Shown: positions 55,218 to 63,527 of the stretch, one piece after another
Position numbering within the stretch: the first letter of the stretch is position 1
How the letters are laid out: each line of letters opens with the position of its first letter
Assembly: GCF_000145275.1 (NCBI RefSeq)
Contig: NC_014393.1
Coordinates: 3,658,001-3,722,000, forward strand
Direction: 5' to 3'
From: Clostridium cellulovorans 743B
Lineage (GTDB): Bacteria; Bacillota; Clostridia; Clostridiales; Clostridiaceae
Length of the DNA stretch: 64,000 nucleotides
Notes under the pieces: generated by a model
What the model was told of the DNA's origin: nothing
What the model saw: the letters and a program-made list of their open reading frames with translations, nothing else
Database searches by the model: none
Made by a program: the position numbers and the translations under genes

Positions 55218-55332
55218 GATTCTTTCATATTCAAATTATATAGATACTCTTAACCCAAGCTTAATTTTTAGCTATGGATTTTGTATATAAAGCAAATCTT
55301 ATTAACATCATATTAAGAAAAATGAGCAATTT

Positions 55333-56033
55333 AAAGAGGTTATAGATTAGTCTATATAAATAAACTCATCTATAACCTCAGCGTAAAGATAGTAACAATC
55401 TGCACTAACACTAATAGAGATAATTTGGTACCTAATTATAATCTTTCGACTATAATTAAGCATTTCACTACCCATATTAATGATTTGTTCGACTAGATAA
55501 GATAATTACGCAACTATATATAACCCAAATTCACTTATAGATTATGGTTGCCTGTAAATTAATCTACTTGTAGACGTATCTACTTGTAGTTTTGTTTTTA
55601 CTTGGAGCCTTAATCTTAGCTATAGTCTAAAGACTATAGTTGGAACTATGTGTATATACAGTCCCGCTATATATACACATAAGGACTTAATTATCCCGGC
55701 TATATATAATCACTTCGTTACCTTATATAATCTTAGCTCGACCCCATAAGATAAGTTGGAATCCTGTTGCAATAAATTTTACATCGACTACAATAAAACT
55801 TTTCCTAACCTTATAGAATCTTCTCGCCGACTATATAAGCCTCACGACTTATATACTCTTTGACCGACCTATACCTACTTCTAACAAAGTAGAATGATTC
55901 TAAGAATTGAAAATCTTAAGATAATATACTCTGAGGTTATTAATCTTTAAGATAGTGTTCTTTAGGAATCACATAGCATTTAAAGCTCCTTATAAGTCTT
56001 GGCTCAACTGTTAACTTCCTTACGATATTAATA
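55333..56033 (-). ncRNA. Candidate large structured RNA, copy 2
   Basis: Diverged copy of 53882-54395 with about 190 extra bases in the middle. The 3' hairpin on the minus strand (arms 55368-55377 and 55338-55347) has T-A where copy 1 has C-G, a compensated pair. TCTTAGCTCGACC occurs at 55731 exactly as in copy 1. The extra part has further strong hairpins: CTATAGTCTAAAGACTATAG (55620-55639) and TATGTGTATATA/TATATACACATA (55648-55682). The 5' block (about 55994-56033) is among the best conserved. No ORF. Confidence 0.5.
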
Positions 56034-56162
56034 TGCCCTCTTTAAAAAAAATCATACATATAATTTAAAATTTTTTTTAAAACATGCCACTGTAATAAAT
56101 CAACGACAAACAACATATGCTTCTATTAATATTTTAATAATATTTATAAAGGAAGTAGTCTT

Positions 56163-56564
56163 ATGAATTATAAGGATTTTAAAAATCAAACTTTCTACAT
56201 ATATTTAAAACCTAATATAGTAGAAAAAGCTTTAGAAATTTTAAAGCTAAAAAAACGATTTGATAGTATAGAATCATATAAATGGATAGGCTATATAGTG
56301 TTATTATTAATTGCACTTACTTTAATAAAGTCCAATGACATGTCAAAAGAATTATCGATTAAATTAACACTTCTAGTTCTTTCAGGTTCCATAATGTTTA
56401 TTATCGATAATATCTCACAAGACATAAAAAAAGAATTAGACAAAAAAATTTCTTCTTTTCAAAAACAAATGTTAATAGAATTTTGTAATTGTAATGATAG
56501 TTGTAATTGTAGAAAAGACTTTGTAAACTATATGAAGGGCAAGAAAATAAACATTCTCTCTTAA
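56163..56564 (+). CDS. Small membrane protein with Cys-rich tail
   Basis: 133 residues. Two adjacent hydrophobic helices (WIGYIVLLLIALTLI and LTLLVLSGSIMFIIDN) follow a basic amphipathic N terminus. The C-terminal tail has FCNCNDSCNCRKDF, four closely spaced Cys that could bind metal. No family recognised. AAAGGAAG precedes the ATG. Divergent from candidate RNA copy 2. Confidence 0.6.
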   Translation: MNYKDFKNQTFYIYLKPNIVEKALEILKLKKRFDSIESYKWIGYIVLLLIALTLIKSNDMSKELSIKLTLLVLSGSIMFIIDNISQDIKKELDKKISSFQKQMLIEFCNCNDSCNCRKDFVNYMKGKKINILS

Positions 56565-56688
56565 TTTTTTATCTAGCTATTATAAAAAATAATTGGTTAA
56601 AATTTCTTAGAATATTTCTATCGCTATAGGTAAAGCTATTAGTACAAGGTTAAACCTTGTAAAAAAATTAAATCGGAGGGATGTTATT

Positions 56689-56880
56689 ATGACTAGCAGC
56701 AACAGAAAATTAATTCCAGAAGCTAAAGAAGGATTATCTAAGTTTAAGAAAGAAGTAGCATCTGAACTAGGTGTGCCACTAAGCGACTACAATGGTAACC
56801 TTACTTCTAAACAAAATGGTTCTGTTGGTGGCGAAATGGTTAAAAGAATGGTAGCTGATTACGAAAGCAAAATTAAATAA
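56689..56880 (+). CDS. Alpha/beta-type small acid-soluble spore protein
   Basis: 63 residues, paralogue of the protein encoded at 23769 with the same KKEVASELGVPLSDYNG and GSVGGEMVKRMVADYE blocks. Binds and protects spore DNA. CGGAGGG precedes the ATG; a strong terminator follows. Confidence 0.95.
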   Translation: MTSSNRKLIPEAKEGLSKFKKEVASELGVPLSDYNGNLTSKQNGSVGGEMVKRMVADYESKIK

Positions 56881-56894
56881 CGTTTCCTTCTAAA

Positions 56895-56933
56895 AAGAGA
56901 GAGGCTGCTTTTAGCAGTCTCTCTCTTTTTATC
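56895..56933 (+). terminator. SASP gene terminator
   Basis: AGAGAGAGGCTGC, TTTTA loop, GCAGTCTCTCTCT, then TTTT. It is also positioned to stop the convergent rml operon. Confidence 0.9.
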
Positions 56934-56940
56934 TGTTATA

Positions 56941-57498
56941 TTAAAACTTAACATTACTTTCTTTTAAAGTTTTTGCATTTTTATCTTTGTCAGATAATAA
57001 TACTTCTTCTATACCATCAAGTGGCCATTCTACGCCTATCTCTGGATCATTCCATAGAATTCCACCTTCGAATTCAGGATGGTATAAGTTTGTGCATTTA
57101 TATACAAACTCAGCTTCTTCAGAAGTTACTAAGAATCCATGTGCAAAGCCTTCTGGTACATAAAATTGTCTTTTATTTTCTTCAGACAAAAATACACCAT
57201 AGCACTTTCCATAAGTTTCTGAACCTTCTCTTAAATCCACAGCAACATCATAAACTTCACCTTTTATAACTCTAACAAGCTTTCCTTGTGGAAATTTTGT
57301 TTGGAAGTGTAAGCCTCTAAGAACACCTTTTTTAGACTTAGATTGGTTATCTTGAACAAATACCATATCAAGTCCAGCTTCTTTGAACTCATCATAATTG
57401 TAAGTTTCCATGAAGTATCCTCTGTGGTCTCCAAAAACTGTTGGTTCAATTATATATAGATCCTTTATAGGAGTATCGATAAATTTAAATTTTCCCAT
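56941..57498 (-). CDS. rfbC: dTDP-4-dehydrorhamnose 3,5-epimerase
   Basis: 185 residues, RmlC cupin. Motifs are GDHRGYFMETYNYDEF, VLRGLHFQTKFPQGKLVRV with the catalytic His, and YDVAVDLREGSETYG. Third step of dTDP-L-rhamnose synthesis. It lies eight bases after rfbB and is last in the unit; no rfbD follows. Confidence 0.95.
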   Translation of the reverse strand: MGKFKFIDTPIKDLYIIEPTVFGDHRGYFMETYNYDEFKEAGLDMVFVQDNQSKSKKGVLRGLHFQTKFPQGKLVRVIKGEVYDVAVDLREGSETYGKCYGVFLSEENKRQFYVPEGFAHGFLVTSEEAEFVYKCTNLYHPEFEGGILWNDPEIGVEWPLDGIEEVLLSDKDKNAKTLKESNVKF

Positions 57499-57506
57499 TT
57501 TAAAGC

Positions 57507-58562
57507 CTACTTTCCTTCATACATCTTTTCGTAGTAATTTTGGTATGCTCCTGAAGTTACATTTTCTATCCATTCTTTGTTATCAAGGAACCATTTGATA
57601 GTAAGCTTAATACCTTCTTCATATGGAGTTTCAGGATACCAGCCTAATTCTTCCTTAATCTTTGTTGGATCAATTCCGTATCTTCTGTCATGGCCTTTTC
57701 TGTCTTCTACATATGTTATTAATGATTCATCAACTGTTGAATCTACATTATCATGAACATATTCTATTATAGTTTTAACAATATGCATGTTATTTCTTTC
57801 GTTATGTCCACCAACGTTATAAACTTCGCCAAGTCTACCATCTCTTATTACCATGTCGATAGCTTTGCAATGATCTTCAACGTATAACCAATCTCTTATA
57901 TTCATACCGTCACCATATACAGGAATTGGTTTTTTATTTAAACAGTTGTTTATAACTAATGGTATAAGTTTTTCTGGGAATTGGTATGGTCCATAGTTAT
58001 TTGAACATCTAGTGATATTTATTGGCATTTTATATGTATCACCATATGCTTTAACCATTAAATCTGAACCAGCCTTACTTGATGAATATGGACTGTGAGG
58101 ATCAAGTGGAGTTGTTTCCATAAAGAAACCTGTTTCACCTAATGATCCATAAACTTCATCTGTTGAAACATGAAGGAATTTAACGCCTTCTTTCCAACCT
58201 GTTTCTGTTTCCCAAGAATTTTTTGCACAATTAAGCATATTAACTGTTCCTAAAACATTTGTTTCAGCAAATATTTCAGGGTTTTTTATACTTCTGTCAA
58301 CGTGTGATTCTGCTGCAAAGTTTACAACATAATCTACTTCATTTTCTTCAAATATTTTTGTTATAGCATCTTTATCGCAAATATTTGCTTGAACAAATTT
58401 ATAGTTAGGATTGTTTTCCACTGATTTTAAATTTTCTAGATTTCCTGCATATGTTAAAACATCTACATTTATTATCTTTACATCGTTATATTTTTTTAGC
58501 ATGTAAAGAACAAAGTTAGAACCGATAAATCCTGCTCCACCTGTAACTAAGTATGTTTTCAT
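57507..58562 (-). CDS. rfbB: dTDP-glucose 4,6-dehydratase
   Basis: 351 residues, NAD-dependent SDR. N terminus TGGAGFIGSNFVLYM; the active-site triplet HVSTDEVYGSLGE with YSSSKAGSDLM; and NNYGPYQFPEKLIPL, all typical of RmlB. It lies 21 bases after rfbA. Confidence 0.96.
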   Translation of the reverse strand: MKTYLVTGGAGFIGSNFVLYMLKKYNDVKIINVDVLTYAGNLENLKSVENNPNYKFVQANICDKDAITKIFEENEVDYVVNFAAESHVDRSIKNPEIFAETNVLGTVNMLNCAKNSWETETGWKEGVKFLHVSTDEVYGSLGETGFFMETTPLDPHSPYSSSKAGSDLMVKAYGDTYKMPINITRCSNNYGPYQFPEKLIPLVINNCLNKKPIPVYGDGMNIRDWLYVEDHCKAIDMVIRDGRLGEVYNVGGHNERNNMHIVKTIIEYVHDNVDSTVDESLITYVEDRKGHDRRYGIDPTKIKEELGWYPETPYEEGIKLTIKWFLDNKEWIENVTSGAYQNYYEKMYEGK

Positions 58563-58583
58563 AAGAATCCTCCTAAAAGTCTA

Positions 58584-59471
58584 TTAAAGTTTTTTTCTTT
58601 TATCTAATTCATCGGCAACAGCTATTAAATACTGGCCGTAATTAGTTTTTAAAAGTGGTGCTGCAAGTTCATTAAGCTTTTCTCTAGTTATCCAACCTTT
58701 ACGATAAGCTATTTCTTCTAAGGAAGCTATATAAGTTCCTTGAGTACTTTGAACTGCTTCTACAAAGTTTGATGCCTTAAGCATTGTTGTATGAGTTCCG
58801 GTATCAAGCCATGCCATGCCTCTTCCAAATAAAGTAACATTAAGATTTCCTTCTTCCATATATACTTTATTTAAATCAGTTATTTCAAGTTCGCCTCTAG
58901 CAGATGGTTTTAATGCTTTAGATTTTTTTACTACGGAATTATCGTAGAAGTATAATCCTGGAACTGCATATTGAGATTTTGGTACTTCTGGTTTCTCTTC
59001 TAATGAAAGAACTTTTCCATCCTTGTCAAATTCAACAACACCATAAGCTTTTGGATCTTGAACATAATATCCAAAAATCATAGCACCTTTTTCTATTGCT
59101 GCTGCTTTTTCAAGGTGTTTTGAAAAACTCTGTCCCCAGAAAATATTATCGCCTAAAATTAATGCGACATTATCATCTCCAATAAACTCTTCACCTATTA
59201 TAAATGCTTCAGCAAGTCCATTTGGCGCTTCTTGTACTGCATAGCTTAATGTTAATCCAAGATCGCTACCATCACCAAATAAAGATTCGAACTGTGGCAA
59301 ATCTCTTGGAGTTGAGATAATTAAAATTTCTTTTATTCCTGCTAACATCAAAACAGACATTGGATAGTAAATCATTGGCTTGTCATAAATTGGAACCATT
59401 TGTTTTGACATAGCCTTCGTTACAGGATACAATCTAGTTCCAGAACCACCAGCAAGTATTATACCTTTCAT
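58584..59471 (-). CDS. rfbA: Glucose-1-phosphate thymidylyltransferase
   Basis: 295 residues. The signature is ILAGGSGTRLYPVTKAMSKQ then PIYDKPMIYYPMSVL, with LILGDNIFWGQ and GMAWLDTGTH further on. First step of the dTDP-rhamnose route. It starts 11 bases after the glycosyltransferase gene ends. Confidence 0.96.
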   Translation of the reverse strand: MKGIILAGGSGTRLYPVTKAMSKQMVPIYDKPMIYYPMSVLMLAGIKEILIISTPRDLPQFESLFGDGSDLGLTLSYAVQEAPNGLAEAFIIGEEFIGDDNVALILGDNIFWGQSFSKHLEKAAAIEKGAMIFGYYVQDPKAYGVVEFDKDGKVLSLEEKPEVPKSQYAVPGLYFYDNSVVKKSKALKPSARGELEITDLNKVYMEEGNLNVTLFGRGMAWLDTGTHTTMLKASNFVEAVQSTQGTYIASLEEIAYRKGWITREKLNELAAPLLKTNYGQYLIAVADELDKRKKL

Positions 59472-59482
59472 TTTTACACCAC

Positions 59483-60361
59483 CTATTTCACTCTTTTTTC
59501 TTTTCTAAAATTATTAATAAATAATGATAGTCCCCACTTACAGTAAACGCCTAGATAAGTAAGCAAAGTAACTAACATATTGTATTTTTCTCTGTAATGT
59601 TTATTATAGAAAATTATCATTGATTGATGAAAAACACCAATCATTTTTGTGCTTTGTTTTTTACTGCTTTCTCCTTTGTAATGAGTTATATAAACTTTAG
59701 GATAATAATAATTTATAAATCCTGCCTCTTTAATTCTATAACACCAGTCTATATCTTCTCCATACATAAAAAAACTTTCATCTAAGAGCCCTACTTTATC
59801 AATGGCTTCCTTACTTACCATCATAAAGGCTCCTACTAATGAATCAATTTCACTTTCAGTATTCTCGTCAATAAAGGTTGCATTATAACCACCAAAAGCT
59901 TTTGACCCCTTAAAAATCTTATCTAACTTAAACAAATAAGTCAATGAGTTCCAAGGCGTTGGAAATCCTCTTTTACACGCTTTATCTAGATTACCATCAG
60001 CTTTTACTACTTTGCAACCAAGAGCTCCGATTTTTTTATTTTTGTCCATATGATTTACACATTGTTTTAAAGTATCTTTTGGAACTACAGTGTCTGGGTT
60101 TAAGATAAGTACATACCTACTATTCACACACTGCCTAATAGCTAAATTATTGGCTTGTGAAAAACCACCATTGGATTCATTGATAATTAATCTAACCATA
60201 GGGAACTCCTCTTTAACCATACTAGGGCTTCCATCACTAGAATTATTATCAACAACCCATACTTCAAAATCTATACCATCTGTATTATCATAAATAGATT
60301 TTAAACAATCTCTAAGTAAATCTATAGTGTTATAACTTACAATTACTATAGATAAATCCAT
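59483..60361 (-). CDS. Family 2 glycosyltransferase, rhamnosyltransferase-like
   Basis: 292 residues. GT-A fold: LSIVIVSYNTIDLLRDCLKS, VWVVDNNSSDGSP, NGGFSQANNLAI and the metal site LILNPDT; later FFMYGEDIDWCYRIKEAGF. A hydrophobic stretch near the C terminus may bring it to the membrane. It heads the rfbABC unit, so transfer of rhamnose to a cell-surface glycan is likely. Its promoter should be in 60,362-60,525, where I see nothing else. Confidence 0.9.
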   Translation of the reverse strand: MDLSIVIVSYNTIDLLRDCLKSIYDNTDGIDFEVWVVDNNSSDGSPSMVKEEFPMVRLIINESNGGFSQANNLAIRQCVNSRYVLILNPDTVVPKDTLKQCVNHMDKNKKIGALGCKVVKADGNLDKACKRGFPTPWNSLTYLFKLDKIFKGSKAFGGYNATFIDENTESEIDSLVGAFMMVSKEAIDKVGLLDESFFMYGEDIDWCYRIKEAGFINYYYPKVYITHYKGESSKKQSTKMIGVFHQSMIIFYNKHYREKYNMLVTLLTYLGVYCKWGLSLFINNFRKEKRVK

Positions 60362-60525
60362 CTGTCTTCTCCTATTCTAAGATCATACTCTTTTTCCCAA
60401 CTATGTATTACAACTGCAATTCAACTGCATTACAACAACTAAGCTGTATGAACTCCAAGTTTTATTAGCCTACTTCAGTTTTATTCATTATATCAAATAA
60501 TCTTTTTCCATGCAATTTCAACAAT

Positions 60526-60552
60526 AAAAATGGTGTATTTTTATATACACCA
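60526..60552 (-). terminator. Terminator of the ZnuA-like gene
   Basis: On the minus strand TGGTGTAT / ATACACCA followed by TTTTTATTG, about 120 bases past the stop. It separates this gene from the rml unit. Confidence 0.75.
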
Positions 60553-60675
60553 CTTAAACTTAAAAATTTTCCTTTATTTAATACCTATATAAATATTTAA
60601 AAATAGTTAATGAGTATAATTTTACTAATAATCATCTTAATTATCTCACATAAAATTTCTCATCTTTTGTACTAA

Positions 60676-61596
60676 TTATGATGCTTTATCACTAAAACCA
60701 GTTATTTTACTAAAACTTTCTTTCATACTTTCAATAATATTATCTTCACCAATCTGAAGTTTTAACATTCCAATATTATTATTACGTATTATCTCATCAT
60801 AAATTTTATGTTCATTTTCTTCAGAATAAATCCATATAATTACCTTACCGTCTTTTTTATTTTTATTTAAACTTTCATTTATTTTGTTAACATCACTTTC
60901 AGATATATTTTCATAAGGTACCTTTAGTATATTTAATCCCAATTCTTTAAAATAATACTCCATTTGGTCCGTTGATAATACAACTGTAATATTTTTAAGC
61001 TTAGAACTATTTTTATTAATATCATCAGCTAATGCATCAATTGCTTTCATAGAGTCATTAAAATTATCTTCATAAAAACTTCTATTCTTAGGATCCTTTT
61101 CTTCTATAGAAATCTTTATGTTAAAAAGTATTGTTCTCAAGTTTGACAAGCTATAATAAAAATAAGGGTTATCACTATAAGTAGTACCTTGAACAGTTAG
61201 TGTATCGTTATAACTTTGAAGTTTTATTCCTCTTGAAATATTTATGCACCCAAGATTTTTAAGCTCGATTTTAGGAATTAATGAATCACTCCATGGTTCA
61301 TAAGCACTACCAAGGTAAAAAAATAAATCCTTACTGCTTATATTACTTATTGTGTCTTCTGTATACTTAAAATCTGTATGAGGAACATCATCATAAAAAA
61401 TACTTTCAATATCATGCCTATCCTTTGTAATATATCGCACAAGATTTTTTGAAATATTATTAGTTGTCATAATATCTAAAACAGGCTGTTTATCCTCATA
61501 AGTTATCCCCGTCTCAACTTCAACTGTATTCCGCTTACATCCATATAAACAAGTACAAATAACCAATGCTATTGCAAGAGCTAGGATTCTTTTCAA
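60676..61596 (-). CDS. ZnuA-like substrate-binding lipoprotein, degenerate metal site
   Basis: 306 residues from a TTG at 61596 with AGAGGTG six bases upstream. Lipoprotein signal KRILALAIALVICTCLYGC. The body follows the cluster 9 metal-binding fold: VPHTDFKYTEDTI aligns with the usual HxxEP/ST first-His loop, and DNPYFYYSLSNLRTI takes the place of DPHxWLSP, where the second His is replaced. The long helix and C-terminal lobe are present. Metal binding may be lost or changed. No ABC partner genes adjoin it; divergent from tsaE. Confidence 0.65.
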   Translation of the reverse strand: MKRILALAIALVICTCLYGCKRNTVEVETGITYEDKQPVLDIMTTNNISKNLVRYITKDRHDIESIFYDDVPHTDFKYTEDTISNISSKDLFFYLGSAYEPWSDSLIPKIELKNLGCINISRGIKLQSYNDTLTVQGTTYSDNPYFYYSLSNLRTILFNIKISIEEKDPKNRSFYEDNFNDSMKAIDALADDINKNSSKLKNITVVLSTDQMEYYFKELGLNILKVPYENISESDVNKINESLNKNKKDGKVIIWIYSEENEHKIYDEIIRNNNIGMLKLQIGEDNIIESMKESFSKITGFSDKAS

Positions 61597-61757
61597 AACA
61601 TTCACCTCTATTCTTATCAATTACATTATAGAATCTAGTAACTGTTTTGTATACCCTTTACATAAATTAAAGTATACTTTTCTTTTTATAATTTATGCTT
61701 TAAAATGATTGTATATAAAAAAATGCTTTTTATCTAAATATTTTTGAGGTGATATAT

Positions 61758-62216
61758 ATGGATATCATAACTAATAATGTAGCCGACACACTGAGCCTTG
61801 GTGAAAAAATAGGTAACCTCGCAAGGTCTGGCGATATTATTTGCATCAATGGAGATCTTGGTACAGGTAAAACCCATTTAACTAAGGGTATCGCCAAAGG
61901 CTTATCCATTGACGAACATATAACTAGTCCTACTTTTAATATAGTTAACGAATATGAAGGAAGATTAAAATTTTATCATTTTGATGTTTATAGAGTTAAC
62001 GATCCTGATGAAATCTATGCCATAGGTTTTGATGAATATATATTTTCAGATGGAGTTTCAGTAATTGAATGGTCAAATTACATAAACGAATTAATTCCAA
62101 AAGAACATATAGATATTACTATAGAAAAACTTACTGACATGGGTGATGATTATAGAAAAATATCTATTACTTACGAAGGCAGCAAATATGATTATTTAAA
62201 GGAGATTAATATATGA
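61758..62216 (+). CDS. tsaE: tRNA t6A synthase ATPase subunit TsaE
   Basis: 152 residues. Walker A NGDLGTGKTHLTKGIA, then SPTFNIVNEYEG, FYHFDVYRV and SVIEWSN, all standard TsaE. ATP turnover resets the TsaBDE complex. ATG 61758 has GAGGTG upstream; the GTG at 61749 overlaps that site. The stop overlaps the tsaB start by four bases. Confidence 0.95.
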   Translation: MDIITNNVADTLSLGEKIGNLARSGDIICINGDLGTGKTHLTKGIAKGLSIDEHITSPTFNIVNEYEGRLKFYHFDVYRVNDPDEIYAIGFDEYIFSDGVSVIEWSNYINELIPKEHIDITIEKLTDMGDDYRKISITYEGSKYDYLKEINI

Positions 62217-62926
62217 AAGTTTTAGCTGTGGACTCTTCTAGCGAATGTGCCTCAGTTGCAATAATTGATGATAATAGATTACTAGGAGAAATAACATACA
62301 ATTATAAAAAACAGCATTCAGTTATCATGATGGAAATGATTGATACAATTCTAAAGAATACATCTATGACCGTCAAAGATATAGATGGCTTCGTCGTCTC
62401 AAAAGGCCCTGGTTCATTCACAGGACTTAGAATTGGTATGGCATCTGTTAAAGGCCTTGCACAAGGAACTAAAAAGCCTATGATAAGCATATCTTCTTTG
62501 GATGCTTTAGCTTATAATCTGGCTTATACTGAAGGAATTCTTTGTCCAATCTTTGATGCTCTTAGAAACAATGTTTATACAGCTTTATATCATTTTGATG
62601 GAGTAAAACTTATTAGATTAACCGATTATTTAAATTTATCGGTGGATGAACTTGTAGTTCTTCTAAAAGAAAAAAATGATAAGGTTACTTTTATAGGCGA
62701 TGATGTATATAAATTCAAAGAGAAACTTTTATCAGTAACTAATTGTAACTTTGCTCCTCGCAATTTAAATGCTACCAGGGCTTCTTCTCTTGGGGAACTT
62801 GGTCAAATTTCACTACAAGCGGGGATAAGTGATGATTTAATAACTGTAGCACCACTTTATATAAGAAATTCTCAAGCGGAAAATGAATATGAAGCTAGGA
62901 ACGGTAAGTCTGTATATGAAGATTAA
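62213..62926 (+). CDS. tsaB: tRNA t6A synthase subunit TsaB
   Basis: 237 residues. N terminus VLAVDSSSECASVAIIDD, then VSKGPGSFTGLRIGMASVKG and ISSLDALAYNLA, the TsaB pattern. Inactive ASKHA homologue that dimerises with TsaD, encoded at 24.7-25.8 kb on the other strand. Translationally coupled to tsaE (ATGA overlap) and overlapping rimI by 11 bases. Confidence 0.95.
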   Translation: MKVLAVDSSSECASVAIIDDNRLLGEITYNYKKQHSVIMMEMIDTILKNTSMTVKDIDGFVVSKGPGSFTGLRIGMASVKGLAQGTKKPMISISSLDALAYNLAYTEGILCPIFDALRNNVYTALYHFDGVKLIRLTDYLNLSVDELVVLLKEKNDKVTFIGDDVYKFKEKLLSVTNCNFAPRNLNATRASSLGELGQISLQAGISDDLITVAPLYIRNSQAENEYEARNGKSVYED

Positions 62927-63359
62927 TATAGTACCTTTTGAAAGCAAACATTTAGATAGAGTATACTATATAGAAACCCTTAGCTTTGCAGTTCCTTGGG
63001 ATAAAGCTTCTCTTGCGGCAGAACTTCAAAATTCTGTTGCCGACTATCTAATTGCAGTGATAGATGACGTTGCTGTAGGTTATGTTGGGGTTTGGAGAAT
63101 CTTAGGTGAAGGACATATTACAAATATAGCAGTAGACCCTCAATTTAGAGGACTTGGAATTGGCTCCTTACTTCTTAAAGCTCTTATAGCTTTAATGAAA
63201 ACTAAAAATATTTTTGAGCTTACCTTAGAGGTAAGAGCTTCAAATTATAGAGCCCAAAATTTATATAAAAAATTCGGTTTCAAAGAAGAAGGAAGAAGGC
63301 CTAAATATTATAGTGATAATGACGAAGATGCCATTATCATGTGGAATAGAAAAATCTAA
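62916..63359 (+). CDS. rimI: Ribosomal protein S18 N-acetyltransferase-like RimI
   Basis: 147-residue GNAT. Acetyl-CoA loop ITNIAVDPQFRGLGIGSLLL; ends ASNYRAQNLYKKFGFKEEGR and DAIIMWNRKI. I use ATG 62916, which sits 11 bases inside tsaB and fits the usual RimI N terminus (MKINIVPFESKHLDRV); the frame is open further upstream. A terminator overlaps the stop. Confidence 0.92.
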   Translation: MKINIVPFESKHLDRVYYIETLSFAVPWDKASLAAELQNSVADYLIAVIDDVAVGYVGVWRILGEGHITNIAVDPQFRGLGIGSLLLKALIALMKTKNIFELTLEVRASNYRAQNLYKKFGFKEEGRRPKYYSDNDEDAIIMWNRKI

Positions 63360-63390
63360 AAACACAGGCTTTTGCCTGTGTTTTTAGATT
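63358..63390 (+). terminator. tsaE-tsaB-rimI terminator
   Basis: AAAAACACAGGC, TTTT, GCCTGTGTTTTTAG. Confidence 0.9.
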
Positions 63391-63477
63391 AAAAGTTGCA
63401 TTTGTCTTTGAGGGTTTCATTATATATTGTGTGAAAGCTTTTATTAATTATCCATGATTTAATAAAAACTTATCTTC

Positions 63478-63505
63478 TCTATCATAAAATTCCCTATGAT
63501 AGAGT
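63478..63505. terminator. Hairpin between rimI and ribU
   Basis: CTCTATCATA / TATGATAGAG with an 8-base loop, in the gap between convergent units. Probably the ribU terminator; the T run is weak. Confidence 0.5.
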
Positions 63506-63527
63506 TCTTTTATTCACTTGAACTTTT

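Noticed and set aside
53882..56033. CRISPR array
   Set aside because: The repeated motifs are variable and irregularly spaced, with no unique spacers of constant length and no cas genes.
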